A stretch of DNA of 64,000 nucleotides from Paenibacillus luteus. GTDB lineage: Bacteria; Bacillota; Bacilli; Paenibacillales; Paenibacillaceae. The position numbers were made by a program, and so were the translations under genes. The stretch's first letter is position 1. Each line of letters begins with the position of its first letter. The stretch lies in the NCBI RefSeq assembly GCF_006542765.1, contig NZ_SKCD01000066.1, forward strand, positions 124,001 to 188,000, written 5' to 3'. Positions 51,109-60,421 of this stretch are shown piece by piece. Under the pieces are notes generated by a model, which ran no database searches, was not told where the DNA came from, and saw only the letters and a list, made by a program, of their open reading frames with translations.

Positions 51109-52395
51109 ATGTCATTATGGATTATAAACGGTAACGTATGGAACGAAACCTCGGGCAAACTAGAAAGCAAGCATATTCAAATCGCAAACGGTAAAATCGA
51201 AGCGGTCATTGACGGCGGACAATCGCCGGATACGGGCAGCGCTGAGGTTATCGATGCGCAGGGCAAGCTGGTATCGCCAGGCTTCATCGACATGCACGTG
51301 CATTTGCGTGACCCTGGTTTCGAATATAAAGAAGACATTGCAACGGGAACAGCTTCGGCAGCCAAGGGCGGCTTCACAACGATCGCCTGCATGCCTAACA
51401 CGCGTCCAGTAACGGACACAGCCGAAACCGTTCGTTACATTACAAACAAAGCCGAGCAGGTGGGTGTGGTTAAAGTGCTTCCTTACGCATCCATCACCAA
51501 AAATGAGCTTGGCCGTGAACTCACTGATTTTGCTTCTCTGAAAGAAGCTGGCGCGATTGGCTTCACGGATGACGGAGTCGGCGTGCAAAACGCCCAAATG
51601 ATGAAAAATGCGATGGCGCTGGCGCAATCGATGGATATGCCAATCATCGCACACTGCGAGGACGATACGCTGGTTGAAGGCGCATGGGCTTCGGAAGGCG
51701 AATTTTCCCGCAAGCATGGCCTGAAGGGCATTCCGAATGAATCGGAAGCGATCCATGTTGGCAGAGATATTCTGCTGGCAGAAGCGACAGGCGTGCATTA
51801 CCATATTTGCCACGTCAGCACGGAGCAGTCGGTTCGTCTGATCCGTCTAGCGAAATCGATCGGCGTAAAGGTAACCGCAGAGGTTTGCCCGCATCACCTG
51901 CTGTTGTCCGATGAGGACATCCCAGGCCTAGATGATGCGAATTGGAAAATGAATCCGCCGCTCCGCACGCCGCGTGACGTGCAAGCGGTAATCGAAGCGC
52001 TGGAGGACGGCACAATCGATATGGTCGTAACCGACCATGCGCCGCACAGTGCAGAAGAAAAGGCGCGCGGCGTTCAGCTTGCTCCTTTTGGAATCGTGGG
52101 CTTCGAGACGGCTTTCCCGCTCTTGTACACCAAGTTTGTACAAACCGGCAAATGGACGCTTGGCTTCCTGCTGCAGCGCATGACGGCTGACCCGGCTCGC
52201 GTCTTCCGCCTTCCGACTGGCCGCCTTGAGCAAGGTGCTCCTGCGGATGTCACAATCGTAGATTTGGACAGCGAACGTTCGGTTGATCCAAGCACCTTCG
52301 CTTCGAAAAGCAACAATACGCCATTCGGCGGCTGGAAGCTTAGCGGCTGGCCGGTAACTACCATTGTTGACGGAGCGGTCGTTTGGTCCGAATAA
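51109..52395 (+). CDS. pyrC: Dihydroorotase
   Basis: A zinc amidohydrolase of 428 residues. Metal motifs: GFIDMHVHLRDPGFEYKED near residue 57, IAHCEDD, YHICHVST and VTDHAPHSAEEK. It closes carbamoyl-aspartate to dihydroorotate. GGAGGGG lies before the ATG. Confidence 0.96.
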   Translation: MSLWIINGNVWNETSGKLESKHIQIANGKIEAVIDGGQSPDTGSAEVIDAQGKLVSPGFIDMHVHLRDPGFEYKEDIATGTASAAKGGFTTIACMPNTRPVTDTAETVRYITNKAEQVGVVKVLPYASITKNELGRELTDFASLKEAGAIGFTDDGVGVQNAQMMKNAMALAQSMDMPIIAHCEDDTLVEGAWASEGEFSRKHGLKGIPNESEAIHVGRDILLAEATGVHYHICHVSTEQSVRLIRLAKSIGVKVTAEVCPHHLLLSDEDIPGLDDANWKMNPPLRTPRDVQAVIEALEDGTIDMVVTDHAPHSAEEKARGVQLAPFGIVGFETAFPLLYTKFVQTGKWTLGFLLQRMTADPARVFRLPTGRLEQGAPADVTIVDLDSERSVDPSTFASKSNNTPFGGWKLSGWPVTTIVDGAVVWSE

Positions 52396-52459
52396 TACCT
52401 GATTAACAACTTACTTAAGCCTATATATAGGATGAATCAACACCTGAGGAGTGATACGG

Positions 52460-53605
52460 ATGCAAGCAAGATTATTGTTAGAAGATGGTACGCTATTTAC
52501 AGGCCTCTCGTTCGGCGCTGAAGCACAGATGATGGGTGAGGTCGTATTTAATACAGGAATTACGGGTTATCAAGAGGTTCTGTCCGATCCTTCCTACTGC
52601 GGTCAAATCGTGACGATGACTTACCCGCTTATCGGCAACTATGGCATCACTCGCGATGACTTTGAAGCCATGCGCCCATTCATTCACGGCTTTGTAGTCC
52701 GCCGTCATGAAGAAGTGCCAAGCAACTGGCGCGCGCAATATTCGCTCGGTCAGCTTTTGAAAGAGTACGGCATTCCGGGCATTAGCGATATCGATACTCG
52801 CATGCTTACGCGCAAACTGCGCAACTACGGAACGATGAAAGGCCTTATTACAACAGGCAACGAACGTGTGGAAGAGCTTGCTGAGCGTCTGAACATTTCC
52901 AAGCTGATGACGGATCAAGTTGCACGTACATCGACTTCGCATGTATTCTCAAGCCCAGGTCAAGGCGAGCGTATCGTGCTTGTTGACTTCGGTGCAAAAA
53001 GCGGCATTTTGCGCGAGCTTACGAAGCGCGGCTGTGACGTCGTGGTCGTTCCTCACAATACAACAGCAGAAGAGATTCGTCGCCTGGCTCCGGATGGCAT
53101 TCAATTGTCGAATGGCCCTGGGGACCCACTGGATGTACCTTACGCTGTGAAAATGATCTCTGAGCTGCTTGGCGAATATCCGATCTTCGGGATTTGCCTT
53201 GGTCATCAACTGTTCGCACTGGCTTGCGGCGCACAAACGACTAAGCTGAAATTCGGCCACCGCGGCGGAAATCATCCAGTCAAAGAACTGGCAACAAACC
53301 GTTGCTACATTACTTCTCAGAACCACGGCTATACGGTGCTTGAGGATTCTATTCAAAATACACCGTTGTTGGTTACTCATATCAACAATAATGACCGGAC
53401 AATCGAAGGCTTGAAGCACAATACATTCCCGGCGTTCTCTGTTCAATATCACCCTGAGGCAGCGCCAGGACCTTACGATTCCAGCTACCTTTTCGATGAA
53501 TTCCTTGAGATGATCCGCACGCATAAGAAAAATAACCCACAAAAACGTCGTCAAGCGGTATTATCGGAGACGTTGAAAGGAGAGCTTCAGTATGCCCAAA
53601 AATAA
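52460..53605 (+). CDS. carA: Carbamoyl-phosphate synthase small (glutaminase) subunit
   Basis: A protein of 381 residues: N-terminal CPSase domain (ARLLLEDGTLFTGLSFG, GEVVFNTGITGYQEVLSDPS) and glutaminase domain with the nucleophile in FGICLGHQLFALACG and the His/Glu pair in VQYHPEAAPG. GTG 52451 is in frame but inside the ribosome site TGAGGAG, which fits ATG 52460. It overlaps carB by 14 bp. Confidence 0.95.
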   Translation: MQARLLLEDGTLFTGLSFGAEAQMMGEVVFNTGITGYQEVLSDPSYCGQIVTMTYPLIGNYGITRDDFEAMRPFIHGFVVRRHEEVPSNWRAQYSLGQLLKEYGIPGISDIDTRMLTRKLRNYGTMKGLITTGNERVEELAERLNISKLMTDQVARTSTSHVFSSPGQGERIVLVDFGAKSGILRELTKRGCDVVVVPHNTTAEEIRRLAPDGIQLSNGPGDPLDVPYAVKMISELLGEYPIFGICLGHQLFALACGAQTTKLKFGHRGGNHPVKELATNRCYITSQNHGYTVLEDSIQNTPLLVTHINNNDRTIEGLKHNTFPAFSVQYHPEAAPGPYDSSYLFDEFLEMIRTHKKNNPQKRRQAVLSETLKGELQYAQK

Positions 53606-56600
53606 TGAACTCAAAAAAATTCTCGTAATCGGATCCGGCCCAATTGTCATCGGACAAGCGGCGGAATTTGACTATGCAGGTACGCAGGCCTGCCAAGCTC
53701 TAAAAGAAGAGGGCTACGAGGTTGTCCTTATCAATAGTAACCCAGCAACAATTATGACGGATACAAACATGGCAGATAAGGTTTACATCGAGCCAATCAC
53801 GTTGGATTTCGTATCCCAAATCATTCGCCAGGAGCGTCCGGATGGTCTTCTTCCAACGCTTGGCGGACAAACGGGTCTTAACATGGCGGTTGAGCTTGCT
53901 CGCGCTGGCGTTCTTGAACGCGAAAACGTTAAGCTGCTCGGAACACAGCTAACAGCGATTGAGAAAGCGGAGGATCGCGATTTGTTCCGTGATCTAATGC
54001 GTGAGCTTGAGCAGCCGGTACCGGATAGCGATATCGTAACCACAGTTGAAGCTGCGATCAGCTTCGCCAAAACCATTGGTTATCCAATCATCGTTCGTCC
54101 AGCATATACGCTTGGCGGAACAGGCGGCGGCATTTGCGCTAACGAAGACGAGCTTCGCGAGACGGTGGCTTCCGGTATTCGTTACAGCCCAATCAGCCAG
54201 TGCCTGATTGAAAAATCGATCGCAGGCATGAAGGAAGTTGAATATGAAGTTATGCGTGATGCGAACGACAACTGTATTGTTGTCTGCAACATGGAGAACT
54301 TTGACCCGGTTGGCGTACATACCGGCGACAGTATTGTCGTAGCGCCTAGCCAAACGTTGTCTGACCGCGAGTACCAAATGCTCCGTTCAGCATCATTGAA
54401 AATCATTCGTGCTTTGAACATCGAAGGCGGTTGTAATGTACAATTCGCACTTGATCCGCAAAGCTATCAATATTATGTTATCGAAGTTAACCCGCGCGTA
54501 AGCCGCTCTTCGGCACTAGCATCCAAAGCAACAGGCTATCCAATTGCCAAGATGGCAGCTAAAATCGCGATTGGTTACACATTGGATGAGCTTGTTAACC
54601 CGGTTACAGGTCAAACGTACGCTTGCTTCGAGCCTACGCTGGATTATATCGTATCGAAAATTCCACGCTGGCCGTTTGACAAGTTCGTGAATGCGAACCG
54701 TAAACTAGGCACGCAAATGAAAGCAACGGGCGAGGTTATGGCGATTGGCCGTACGTTCGAGGAATCGATCCACAAAGCCGTTCGCTCCCTTGAAATCGGC
54801 GCACACCGTATTCATTTGAAAGAAGCTTCTTCATTAGAAGATGCTGTACTGCGCTCGCGCTTGGAGAAACCGGATGATGAGCGTATGTTCCTTGTAGCGG
54901 AAGCTTTCCGCCGTGGCTACAAGCTTCAAGAAATTCAAGATCTTACGAATATCGACTGGTGGTTCCTAGATAAAATTCAGTCAATCGTAGCGTTCGAAGA
55001 TCGCATGCGCAGTGAATCAACCTTGACGGCTCAGACGCTTTACGAAGCAAAACGCAAAGGCTTCTCTGACCGTTCGATTGCAGAAGTTCGCAGCGAAGGC
55101 TTCCCTAATGGCAGCCATACGACAGAAGCAGATGTTCGCGCGCTTCGCGTACAGCAAAACCTGAAGCCTGTATACAAAATGGTAGATACTTGCGCGGCGG
55201 AATTTGAAGCCTCAACGCCGTATTACTACTCGACTTATGAAGTTGAGAATGAAGTTACTCAAACGGACAAACAGAAAGTGCTCGTTCTTGGTTCTGGTCC
55301 GATTCGTATCGGTCAAGGTATCGAGTTCGATTACTCCACTGTTCACGCAGTTTGGGCGATTCAAAAAGCAGGCTACGAAGCGGTTATCATCAACAACAAC
55401 CCTGAGACAGTTTCGACTGATTTCAGCACATCGGATAGATTGTATTTTGAGCCTTTGTTCTTCGAAGATGTAATGAACGTCATTGAGCAAGAGAATCCAA
55501 TTGGCGTAATCGTTCAATTCGGCGGCCAAACCGCAATTAACCTTGCAGCTCCGCTTTCCAAAGCAGGGGTACGTATTCTTGGCTCCAGTCTTGAGAGCAT
55601 CGATTCAGCAGAGGATCGTAAGAAATTTGAAGCATTGCTTCGGAGCTTGAGCATTGCGCAGCCTGATGGCAAGACTGTAACAACGGTTGACGATGCTGTC
55701 GTAACAGCACAAGGCCTTGGTTATCCGGTTCTTGTACGTCCTTCGTACGTGCTTGGCGGCCGTGCGATGGAAATTGTTTACTCGGACGAAGAGCTTCTGA
55801 GCTATATGGAAGTTGCTGTGAAAATCAACCCTGAGCATCCGGTGCTTATCGACCGCTACATGCTTGGCAAAGAAGCAGAAGTGGATGCGATTTGTGATGG
55901 CGATACTGTCCTGATTCCAGGCATCATGGAGCATGTTGAGCGCGCAGGCGTTCACTCTGGGGATTCCATTGCAGTCTATCCGCCGCAGTCGCTATCCGAT
56001 GATATCAAGAAACAAATCGTTGATATTACGATCAGCATTTCCAAAGCGCTCAATGTAATCGGACTTGTTAATATCCAGTTCGTTATTCATCAGGAGAAAG
56101 TGTACGTGATCGAGGTTAACCCACGTTCATCCCGTACCGTACCGTTCTTGAGCAAAGTTACGAATATTCCAATGGCTAACCTTGCTACGCAAGCGATTCT
56201 CGGAACGAAGCTTGCCGATCTCGGTTATGTGGACGGCTTGTGGCCTGAGGATGAGTATGTATCGGTTAAAGTACCTGTATTCTCCTTCGCTAAGCTGCGC
56301 CGCGTTGACCCTACCTTGACGCCTGAGATGAAGTCAACGGGCGAAGTTATGGGCCGTGACGTACAATACGCGAAAGCACTCTACAAAGGCCTCATCGGTG
56401 CAGGTATGAAAATTCCAACATCGGGAGCGATTATCGCAACCGTTGCGGACAAAGATAAAGAAGAAGCAACAGAATTGCTGCGCGGATTCTTTAATCTTGG
56501 TTACAAAATCATTGCTACAGGCGGAACGGCTAAAGCGCTGGAAGAAGCAGGCTTGATCGTTACTACTGTCAATAAGCTAAGCGAAGGATCGCCGAATATT

Positions 56601-56816
56601 CTGGATCTGGTACGTGAGGGCCAAGCGCAGTTTGTTGTCAATACGCTGACAAAAGGCAAAGCTCCTGAACGTGACGGATTCCGAATTCGCCGTGAAGCCG
56701 TTGAGAATGGCGTTGTTTGTATGACATCGCTAGATACGGTTCGCGCATTGCTAGTGATGCTCGAAACGTTGAATTTCTCCTCGCGCTCGATGCCGGTGCT
56801 GCTTCAAAAAAAATAA
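53592..56816 (+). CDS. carB: Carbamoyl-phosphate synthase large subunit
   Basis: A protein of 1074 residues with the duplicated ATP-grasp halves: first half IVIGSGPIVIGQAAEFDYAG and RPAYTLGGTGGG, second half VLVLGSGPIRIGQGIEFDYS and RPSYVLGGRAMEI; a C-terminal MGS-like allosteric domain follows (residues from about 935). AAAGGAG near the carA end is its ribosome site. It supplies both pyrimidines and arginine unless a second set exists. Confidence 0.97.
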   Translation: MPKNNELKKILVIGSGPIVIGQAAEFDYAGTQACQALKEEGYEVVLINSNPATIMTDTNMADKVYIEPITLDFVSQIIRQERPDGLLPTLGGQTGLNMAVELARAGVLERENVKLLGTQLTAIEKAEDRDLFRDLMRELEQPVPDSDIVTTVEAAISFAKTIGYPIIVRPAYTLGGTGGGICANEDELRETVASGIRYSPISQCLIEKSIAGMKEVEYEVMRDANDNCIVVCNMENFDPVGVHTGDSIVVAPSQTLSDREYQMLRSASLKIIRALNIEGGCNVQFALDPQSYQYYVIEVNPRVSRSSALASKATGYPIAKMAAKIAIGYTLDELVNPVTGQTYACFEPTLDYIVSKIPRWPFDKFVNANRKLGTQMKATGEVMAIGRTFEESIHKAVRSLEIGAHRIHLKEASSLEDAVLRSRLEKPDDERMFLVAEAFRRGYKLQEIQDLTNIDWWFLDKIQSIVAFEDRMRSESTLTAQTLYEAKRKGFSDRSIAEVRSEGFPNGSHTTEADVRALRVQQNLKPVYKMVDTCAAEFEASTPYYYSTYEVENEVTQTDKQKVLVLGSGPIRIGQGIEFDYSTVHAVWAIQKAGYEAVIINNNPETVSTDFSTSDRLYFEPLFFEDVMNVIEQENPIGVIVQFGGQTAINLAAPLSKAGVRILGSSLESIDSAEDRKKFEALLRSLSIAQPDGKTVTTVDDAVVTAQGLGYPVLVRPSYVLGGRAMEIVYSDEELLSYMEVAVKINPEHPVLIDRYMLGKEAEVDAICDGDTVLIPGIMEHVERAGVHSGDSIAVYPPQSLSDDIKKQIVDITISISKALNVIGLVNIQFVIHQEKVYVIEVNPRSSRTVPFLSKVTNIPMANLATQAILGTKLADLGYVDGLWPEDEYVSVKVPVFSFAKLRRVDPTLTPEMKSTGEVMGRDVQYAKALYKGLIGAGMKIPTSGAIIATVADKDKEEATELLRGFFNLGYKIIATGGTAKALEEAGLIVTTVNKLSEGSPNILDLVREGQAQFVVNTLTKGKAPERDGFRIRREAVENGVVCMTSLDTVRALLVMLETLNFSSRSMPVLLQKK

Positions 56817-56834
56817 GCTGTTATCAGCTTAAAG

Positions 56835-56917
56835 TACGGCCAGCGTGATATGCTCCGCTATTCTCTGCTTGACATCCTGTCACGCGAGAATAGTAAGGAG
56901 CAGACGTATGGCCGTTT
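56835..56917 (+). other. Large nested inverted repeat between carB and pyrF
   Basis: Three arm pairs nest: ACGGCC (56836) with GGCCGT (56910), TGCTCC (56851) with GGAGCA (56897), and TATTCTC (56859) with GAGAATA (56886). It is followed by TTTATTATG, and occupies the place where pyrK-pyrD lie in B. subtilis. Confidence 0.8.
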
Positions 56918-56958
56918 ATTATGCCAATGAACAGAGAAAAAGGAGCGATTTCGAATGA
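56908..56958 (+). CDS. Candidate 16-residue leader peptide before pyrF
   Basis: ATG at 56908 stands seven bases after TAAGGAG and opens 16 codons (MAVYYANEQRKRSDFE), ending in a TGA that overlaps the pyrF ATG (ATGA). The pyrF ribosome site AAAAAGGAG lies inside it. The ribosome site of this frame is in the right arm of the inverted repeat, so folding could hide it. Coupled translation of pyrF is an inference; such a short frame may be accidental. Confidence 0.4.
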   Translation: MAVYYANEQRKRSDFE

Positions 56959-57692
56959 AATTGTCAAACGAGCAAGCAGCAGGGCGCATTATGGTTGCAT
57001 TGGACTACCCGGATGCGGCAGCGGCGGAGCGTTTAATCGCGGAGCTGGAGGGTATTCCTTGTTACATGAAGGTGGGAATGCAGCTGTTCTACGCTGCTGG
57101 GCCTTCGTTTGTGCAGAGCTTGAAAGAGCGAGGCTACTATGTTTTTCTCGATGTCAAAATGCATGATATACCGAACACGGTCAAAGGCGGGGCAGGCAGC
57201 GTAACGAAGCTGGGCGTGGATATGTTTAATATTCATGCGGCAGGAGGAAGCGCCATGCTGGAAGCTGCGATGGAAGGCGTGGATATCGCGCTTACGGGAA
57301 GCGCTCTGCGCAAACCGACGGTCATCGCGGTTACCCATTTGACAAGCACGAACCAAGCGATGCTGAATGAGCAAATCGGTATTGGCGGTACGGTTGAATC
57401 TGCGGTATTACGTTACGCGGAGTTAACGAAAAAAGCAGGCCTGGATGGGGTTGTGGCCTCGCCTTCTGAGGTTGAAGCGATTAAAGCGTTATGCGGTCCA
57501 TCCTTTAAAACAGTAACGCCAGGCATCCGTCCCGCTGGATCGGATGTCAATGACCAGTCCCGCATTATGACGCCTAGCGAGGCTCTGCGGCAGGGAACGG
57601 ATTATATGGTTATCGGCCGTCCGATTACAGCAGCACCTAACCCGCGTCAATCCATAGAATCCATTATTGAGGAGATGACTACTCATGAGTAA
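56955..57692 (+). CDS. pyrF: Orotidine 5'-phosphate decarboxylase
   Basis: A protein of 245 residues, TIM barrel. The catalytic Lys-Asp array is in FLDVKMHDIPNTVKGG near residue 62; later VTPGIRP and DYMVIGRPITAA form the phosphate site. It makes UMP from OMP. pyrE starts before its end. Confidence 0.95.
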   Translation: MKLSNEQAAGRIMVALDYPDAAAAERLIAELEGIPCYMKVGMQLFYAAGPSFVQSLKERGYYVFLDVKMHDIPNTVKGGAGSVTKLGVDMFNIHAAGGSAMLEAAMEGVDIALTGSALRKPTVIAVTHLTSTNQAMLNEQIGIGGTVESAVLRYAELTKKAGLDGVVASPSEVEAIKALCGPSFKTVTPGIRPAGSDVNDQSRIMTPSEALRQGTDYMVIGRPITAAPNPRQSIESIIEEMTTHE

Positions 57693-58332
57693 ATTTACAG
57701 TAGCTGAATTGCCTAACGAGATTGCTAAGAGCTTGCTTGAGATTGAGGCTGTCGCTTTGCGGCCGAATGACCTTTTTACTTGGACTTCAGGCATCAAATC
57801 GCCTATTTATTGCGACAACAGACTGACGATGACCTATCCTGCCATTCGTGACTTGGTTGCGGAAGGCTTTGCGGCGATTATTCGCGAGCAATATCCAGAC
57901 GCAGAGGTCATTGCGGGTACTTCTACGGCAGGTATCCCTCACGCAGCATGGGTTGCTCAGAAACTCAATCTGCCCATGGCTTATATCCGTGACAAAGCAA
58001 AAGGCCACGGCAAACAAAACCAGATCGAAGGACGAGTTCTCCCAGGCCAGAAAGTAGTCGTTATTGAGGATTTGATCTCAACGGGCGGAAGCTCTTTGAA
58101 AGCGGCACTGGCTGTTCGTGAGGCGGGTGCTGAGGTTTTGGCCGTGCTTGCCATCTTTACTTACGAATTCGACACAGCGATTCAAGCCTTTGCAGCGGAG
58201 CAGGTTCCACTGGCTACGTTGTCGAATTACAGCGCCTTGATTCAAACGGCATTGGAGCTTGGCAAGGTTGCTCCTGAGGATGTAGCTTCCCTGCAAGCTT
58301 GGAGACAAGATCCTCAATCCTTCGGTAAGTAA
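57685..58332 (+). CDS. pyrE: Orotate phosphoribosyltransferase
   Basis: A protein of 215 residues. The PRPP loop VVVIEDLISTGGSSLKAA is near residue 117; FTWTSGIKSPIYCDNR and IAGTSTAGIPHAAWVA are further family blocks. It joins orotate with PRPP. GAGGAGATGA in the pyrF end is the ribosome site; an eight-base overlap with pyrF. Last gene of the operon. Confidence 0.95.
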   Translation: MSKFTVAELPNEIAKSLLEIEAVALRPNDLFTWTSGIKSPIYCDNRLTMTYPAIRDLVAEGFAAIIREQYPDAEVIAGTSTAGIPHAAWVAQKLNLPMAYIRDKAKGHGKQNQIEGRVLPGQKVVVIEDLISTGGSSLKAALAVREAGAEVLAVLAIFTYEFDTAIQAFAAEQVPLATLSNYSALIQTALELGKVAPEDVASLQAWRQDPQSFGK

Positions 58333-58356
58333 TTGCAAAATTACGTGTAGACGAAA

Positions 58357-58393
58357 GGCATGCACTCTGTTTGAAGAGAGCATGCTTTTTTTA
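58357..58393 (+). terminator. Terminator of the pyr operon
   Basis: AGGCATGCACTCT pairs with AGAGAGCATGCTT around GTTTGA, with a long T-run. Confidence 0.85.
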
Positions 58394-58409
58394 TTTGGTA
58401 AATATAGGA

Positions 58410-58474
58410 TTCGACAATATAATTTTAATATTTCTCATTTAATCTACTTATTTATCCGATTTTCCCGATAAATA
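58410..58474 (+). promoter_or_regulatory. Regulatory-looking region before the chemotaxis gene
   Basis: TTCGACAA at 58410-58417 is a reverse Spo0A-box octamer; TATTTATC and GATAAATA (58449-58474) form an inverted repeat that could be an operator. A sigma-D match was looked for and is poor. Low certainty. Confidence 0.3.
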
Positions 58475-58514
58475 GGTATAGAACTATTTTCATGTTGGAG
58501 GGACGGGATTTTTG

Positions 58515-60242
58515 ATGAAATTATCTTTACGTTTGAGATTAGCGCTGCTGGCTATAGTGCCCTTGTTCTTTTATGCAGGGACAGGCCTTTATTTGCTCGG
58601 AGAGCAGCGCAGTATTTTTAACGATATGAAGGAGGGAATTTACGAGACATCCAATCAAATGGATACGCTCGTTTTAAATGCTGACCGCGATATGTACCAA
58701 GCTTATCAAGCCTATCTGAAGATTGAATCAGGTACATTGGACCAAGCAGGCTTGGAAGCTCAGCGAGCAGACTTAGCAGCAAATATTCAGCAGGTAGGGG
58801 AGCGTATTGAAGCTGCTCAAAAGATTTTGTACGATAATGAACTTCAAAGTTTGGCAGGCGGCACATCCAAACGTACTATCGATCAAATTTTAATTGAATT
58901 TAAAGCTAATTTTAATTTCTGGTCAGCAGCGGCAGTGAAAGGGGCTGCCGATTCAACCAGTCAATTTAAGAATGACCGAATTGATAAAAGCTTCGAAACC
59001 AGTCGTTCAGGGATTGATGAGATTGGAGAAAGCATTGACATTTATTCAGAAGAAACCATTGCTAGGTTGACGAAGGAATTAAATCAGACCCAGATCTTTA
59101 TTTATATGGGGATTGGCTTAGTTACGCTCGTTTTGTCCATTAGCGTATTCTTTATGGTTCGGCAAATTATGAGAACGATCAAAAGCGTCGTATACAAAAC
59201 CGGAAAGGTTGCAGAAGGAGATCTAACGGTCCTTCCGGATCAAAAGTATCAACATGATGAGCTAGGAACCATTTCAAAATCAGTCGACCACATGATCGAA
59301 GCGATGAAGAAGCTAGTTGGCGGCATCGCAGACAATGCAGCGGAGGTAACAAGCTCGACCCTGCAATTATCAACGGCTTCCAAGGAGTCTGCTGCAGCGA
59401 CAGAGCATGTGGCTTTGAATATTCAGGAAGTGGCAAATGGCTCTGAGGTACAGGCAAGAGGGGCCGAAGAGACCTCTCGCGCTGTTGAAGAGATGACCAT
59501 AGGTATTCAAAGAATTGCGGAGAATACGGCATCTATCGCTGATAAGTCAACTTCAACCTCTCGCCAGGCCGAACTCGGACATGAATCGCTGCTGCGCCTA
59601 GTTTCTCAAATGGGTGAAGTGACGGCGGTTATTGTGAAGCTGTCGGCTACCATTGTGACTCTGGAGCAGCGCTCCAAGGAGATCGGTACGATTGCTGAAA
59701 ACATTACAAGCTTCGCTAATCAAACGAATATATTGTCGCTCAATGCATCCATTGAAGCAGCACGCGCAGGCGAGCAAGGCAGAGGCTTTGCGGTTGTGGC
59801 AGGAGAGATTCGCAAATTGGCAGCAGGCTCTCTTGCATCCGCAGATGGTATCCATCAGCTTGTTGATGAAACCCGCGGAGAAATTGCGGGAGCATCTGCC
59901 TACATGGCACAAACGAAGGAAGAGATGGAGCGAGGCAGCGAGCGTGTAAATGATGTTCGACAAAATCTCGATATTATTGTTGCTTCTATTAACCAGATGA
60001 GTGAGCAAATTCATGAAAATTCTGCGATTACGCAGCAAATGTCGGCTAGCTCAGAAGAGGTAAGTGCTTCTATGGAGCAAACGGCTTCCACTGCGGCTGC
60101 CAACCTAGAGAAGACGGAAAGCGTTGCAGCTGCCACGGAAGAGCAGCTGGCTTTGATGGACAATATTTCGTCTGCTGCCGGTCATTTAGATGCGATTGTC
60201 CGTGAGCTGGACCGTGCGATTTCGCAGTTTAAAGTGAAATAA
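58515..60242 (+). CDS. Methyl-accepting chemotaxis protein
   Basis: A protein of 575 residues. Membrane helix 1 (residues 8-28), an extracellular helical sensor domain (29-190), helix 2 (IFIYMGIGLVTLVLSISVFFMV), a HAMP domain, and the signalling domain with the hairpin tip NQTNILSLNASIEAARAGEQ and GRGFAVVAGEIRKLA. The ligand is unknown; the helical sensor of about 160 residues suggests a four-helix-bundle type. No che genes are near. GGAGGGA lies before the ATG; TTG 58512 is possible. Confidence 0.93.
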   Translation: MKLSLRLRLALLAIVPLFFYAGTGLYLLGEQRSIFNDMKEGIYETSNQMDTLVLNADRDMYQAYQAYLKIESGTLDQAGLEAQRADLAANIQQVGERIEAAQKILYDNELQSLAGGTSKRTIDQILIEFKANFNFWSAAAVKGAADSTSQFKNDRIDKSFETSRSGIDEIGESIDIYSEETIARLTKELNQTQIFIYMGIGLVTLVLSISVFFMVRQIMRTIKSVVYKTGKVAEGDLTVLPDQKYQHDELGTISKSVDHMIEAMKKLVGGIADNAAEVTSSTLQLSTASKESAAATEHVALNIQEVANGSEVQARGAEETSRAVEEMTIGIQRIAENTASIADKSTSTSRQAELGHESLLRLVSQMGEVTAVIVKLSATIVTLEQRSKEIGTIAENITSFANQTNILSLNASIEAARAGEQGRGFAVVAGEIRKLAAGSLASADGIHQLVDETRGEIAGASAYMAQTKEEMERGSERVNDVRQNLDIIVASINQMSEQIHENSAITQQMSASSEEVSASMEQTASTAAANLEKTESVAAATEEQLALMDNISSAAGHLDAIVRELDRAISQFKVK

Positions 60243-60282
60243 CAAGCTTGCTAATAGCTGTCGTCAGCGGGATTAAAATGCC

Positions 60283-60305
60283 TAAGCTGCCGGCAGTTTT
60301 TTTGC
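60283..60305 (+). terminator. Possible weak terminator after the chemotaxis gene
   Basis: CTGCCGGCAG is self-complementary and followed by seven T. The hairpin has almost no loop, so efficiency is doubtful. Confidence 0.4.
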
Positions 60306-60421
60306 GTTTACAAATGTTTTAAAAAGATGTTTAAATTTGACGTAACTTTTTGAGCATGTCCTACGTCTATCATGTAAGATGAGAATTATGAAAGTTGGTT
60401 AAGGAGGGATCTGAAGCGCTA

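Noticed and set aside
52949..53554. Minus-strand frame of 201 codons inside carA
   Set aside because: Shadow of carA; composition follows the reverse codon pattern.
58455..58471. Sigma-D promoter before the chemotaxis gene (TCCGATTT, CCCGATAA)
   Set aside because: No TAAA at the proper 15-base distance for either; match too weak to call.
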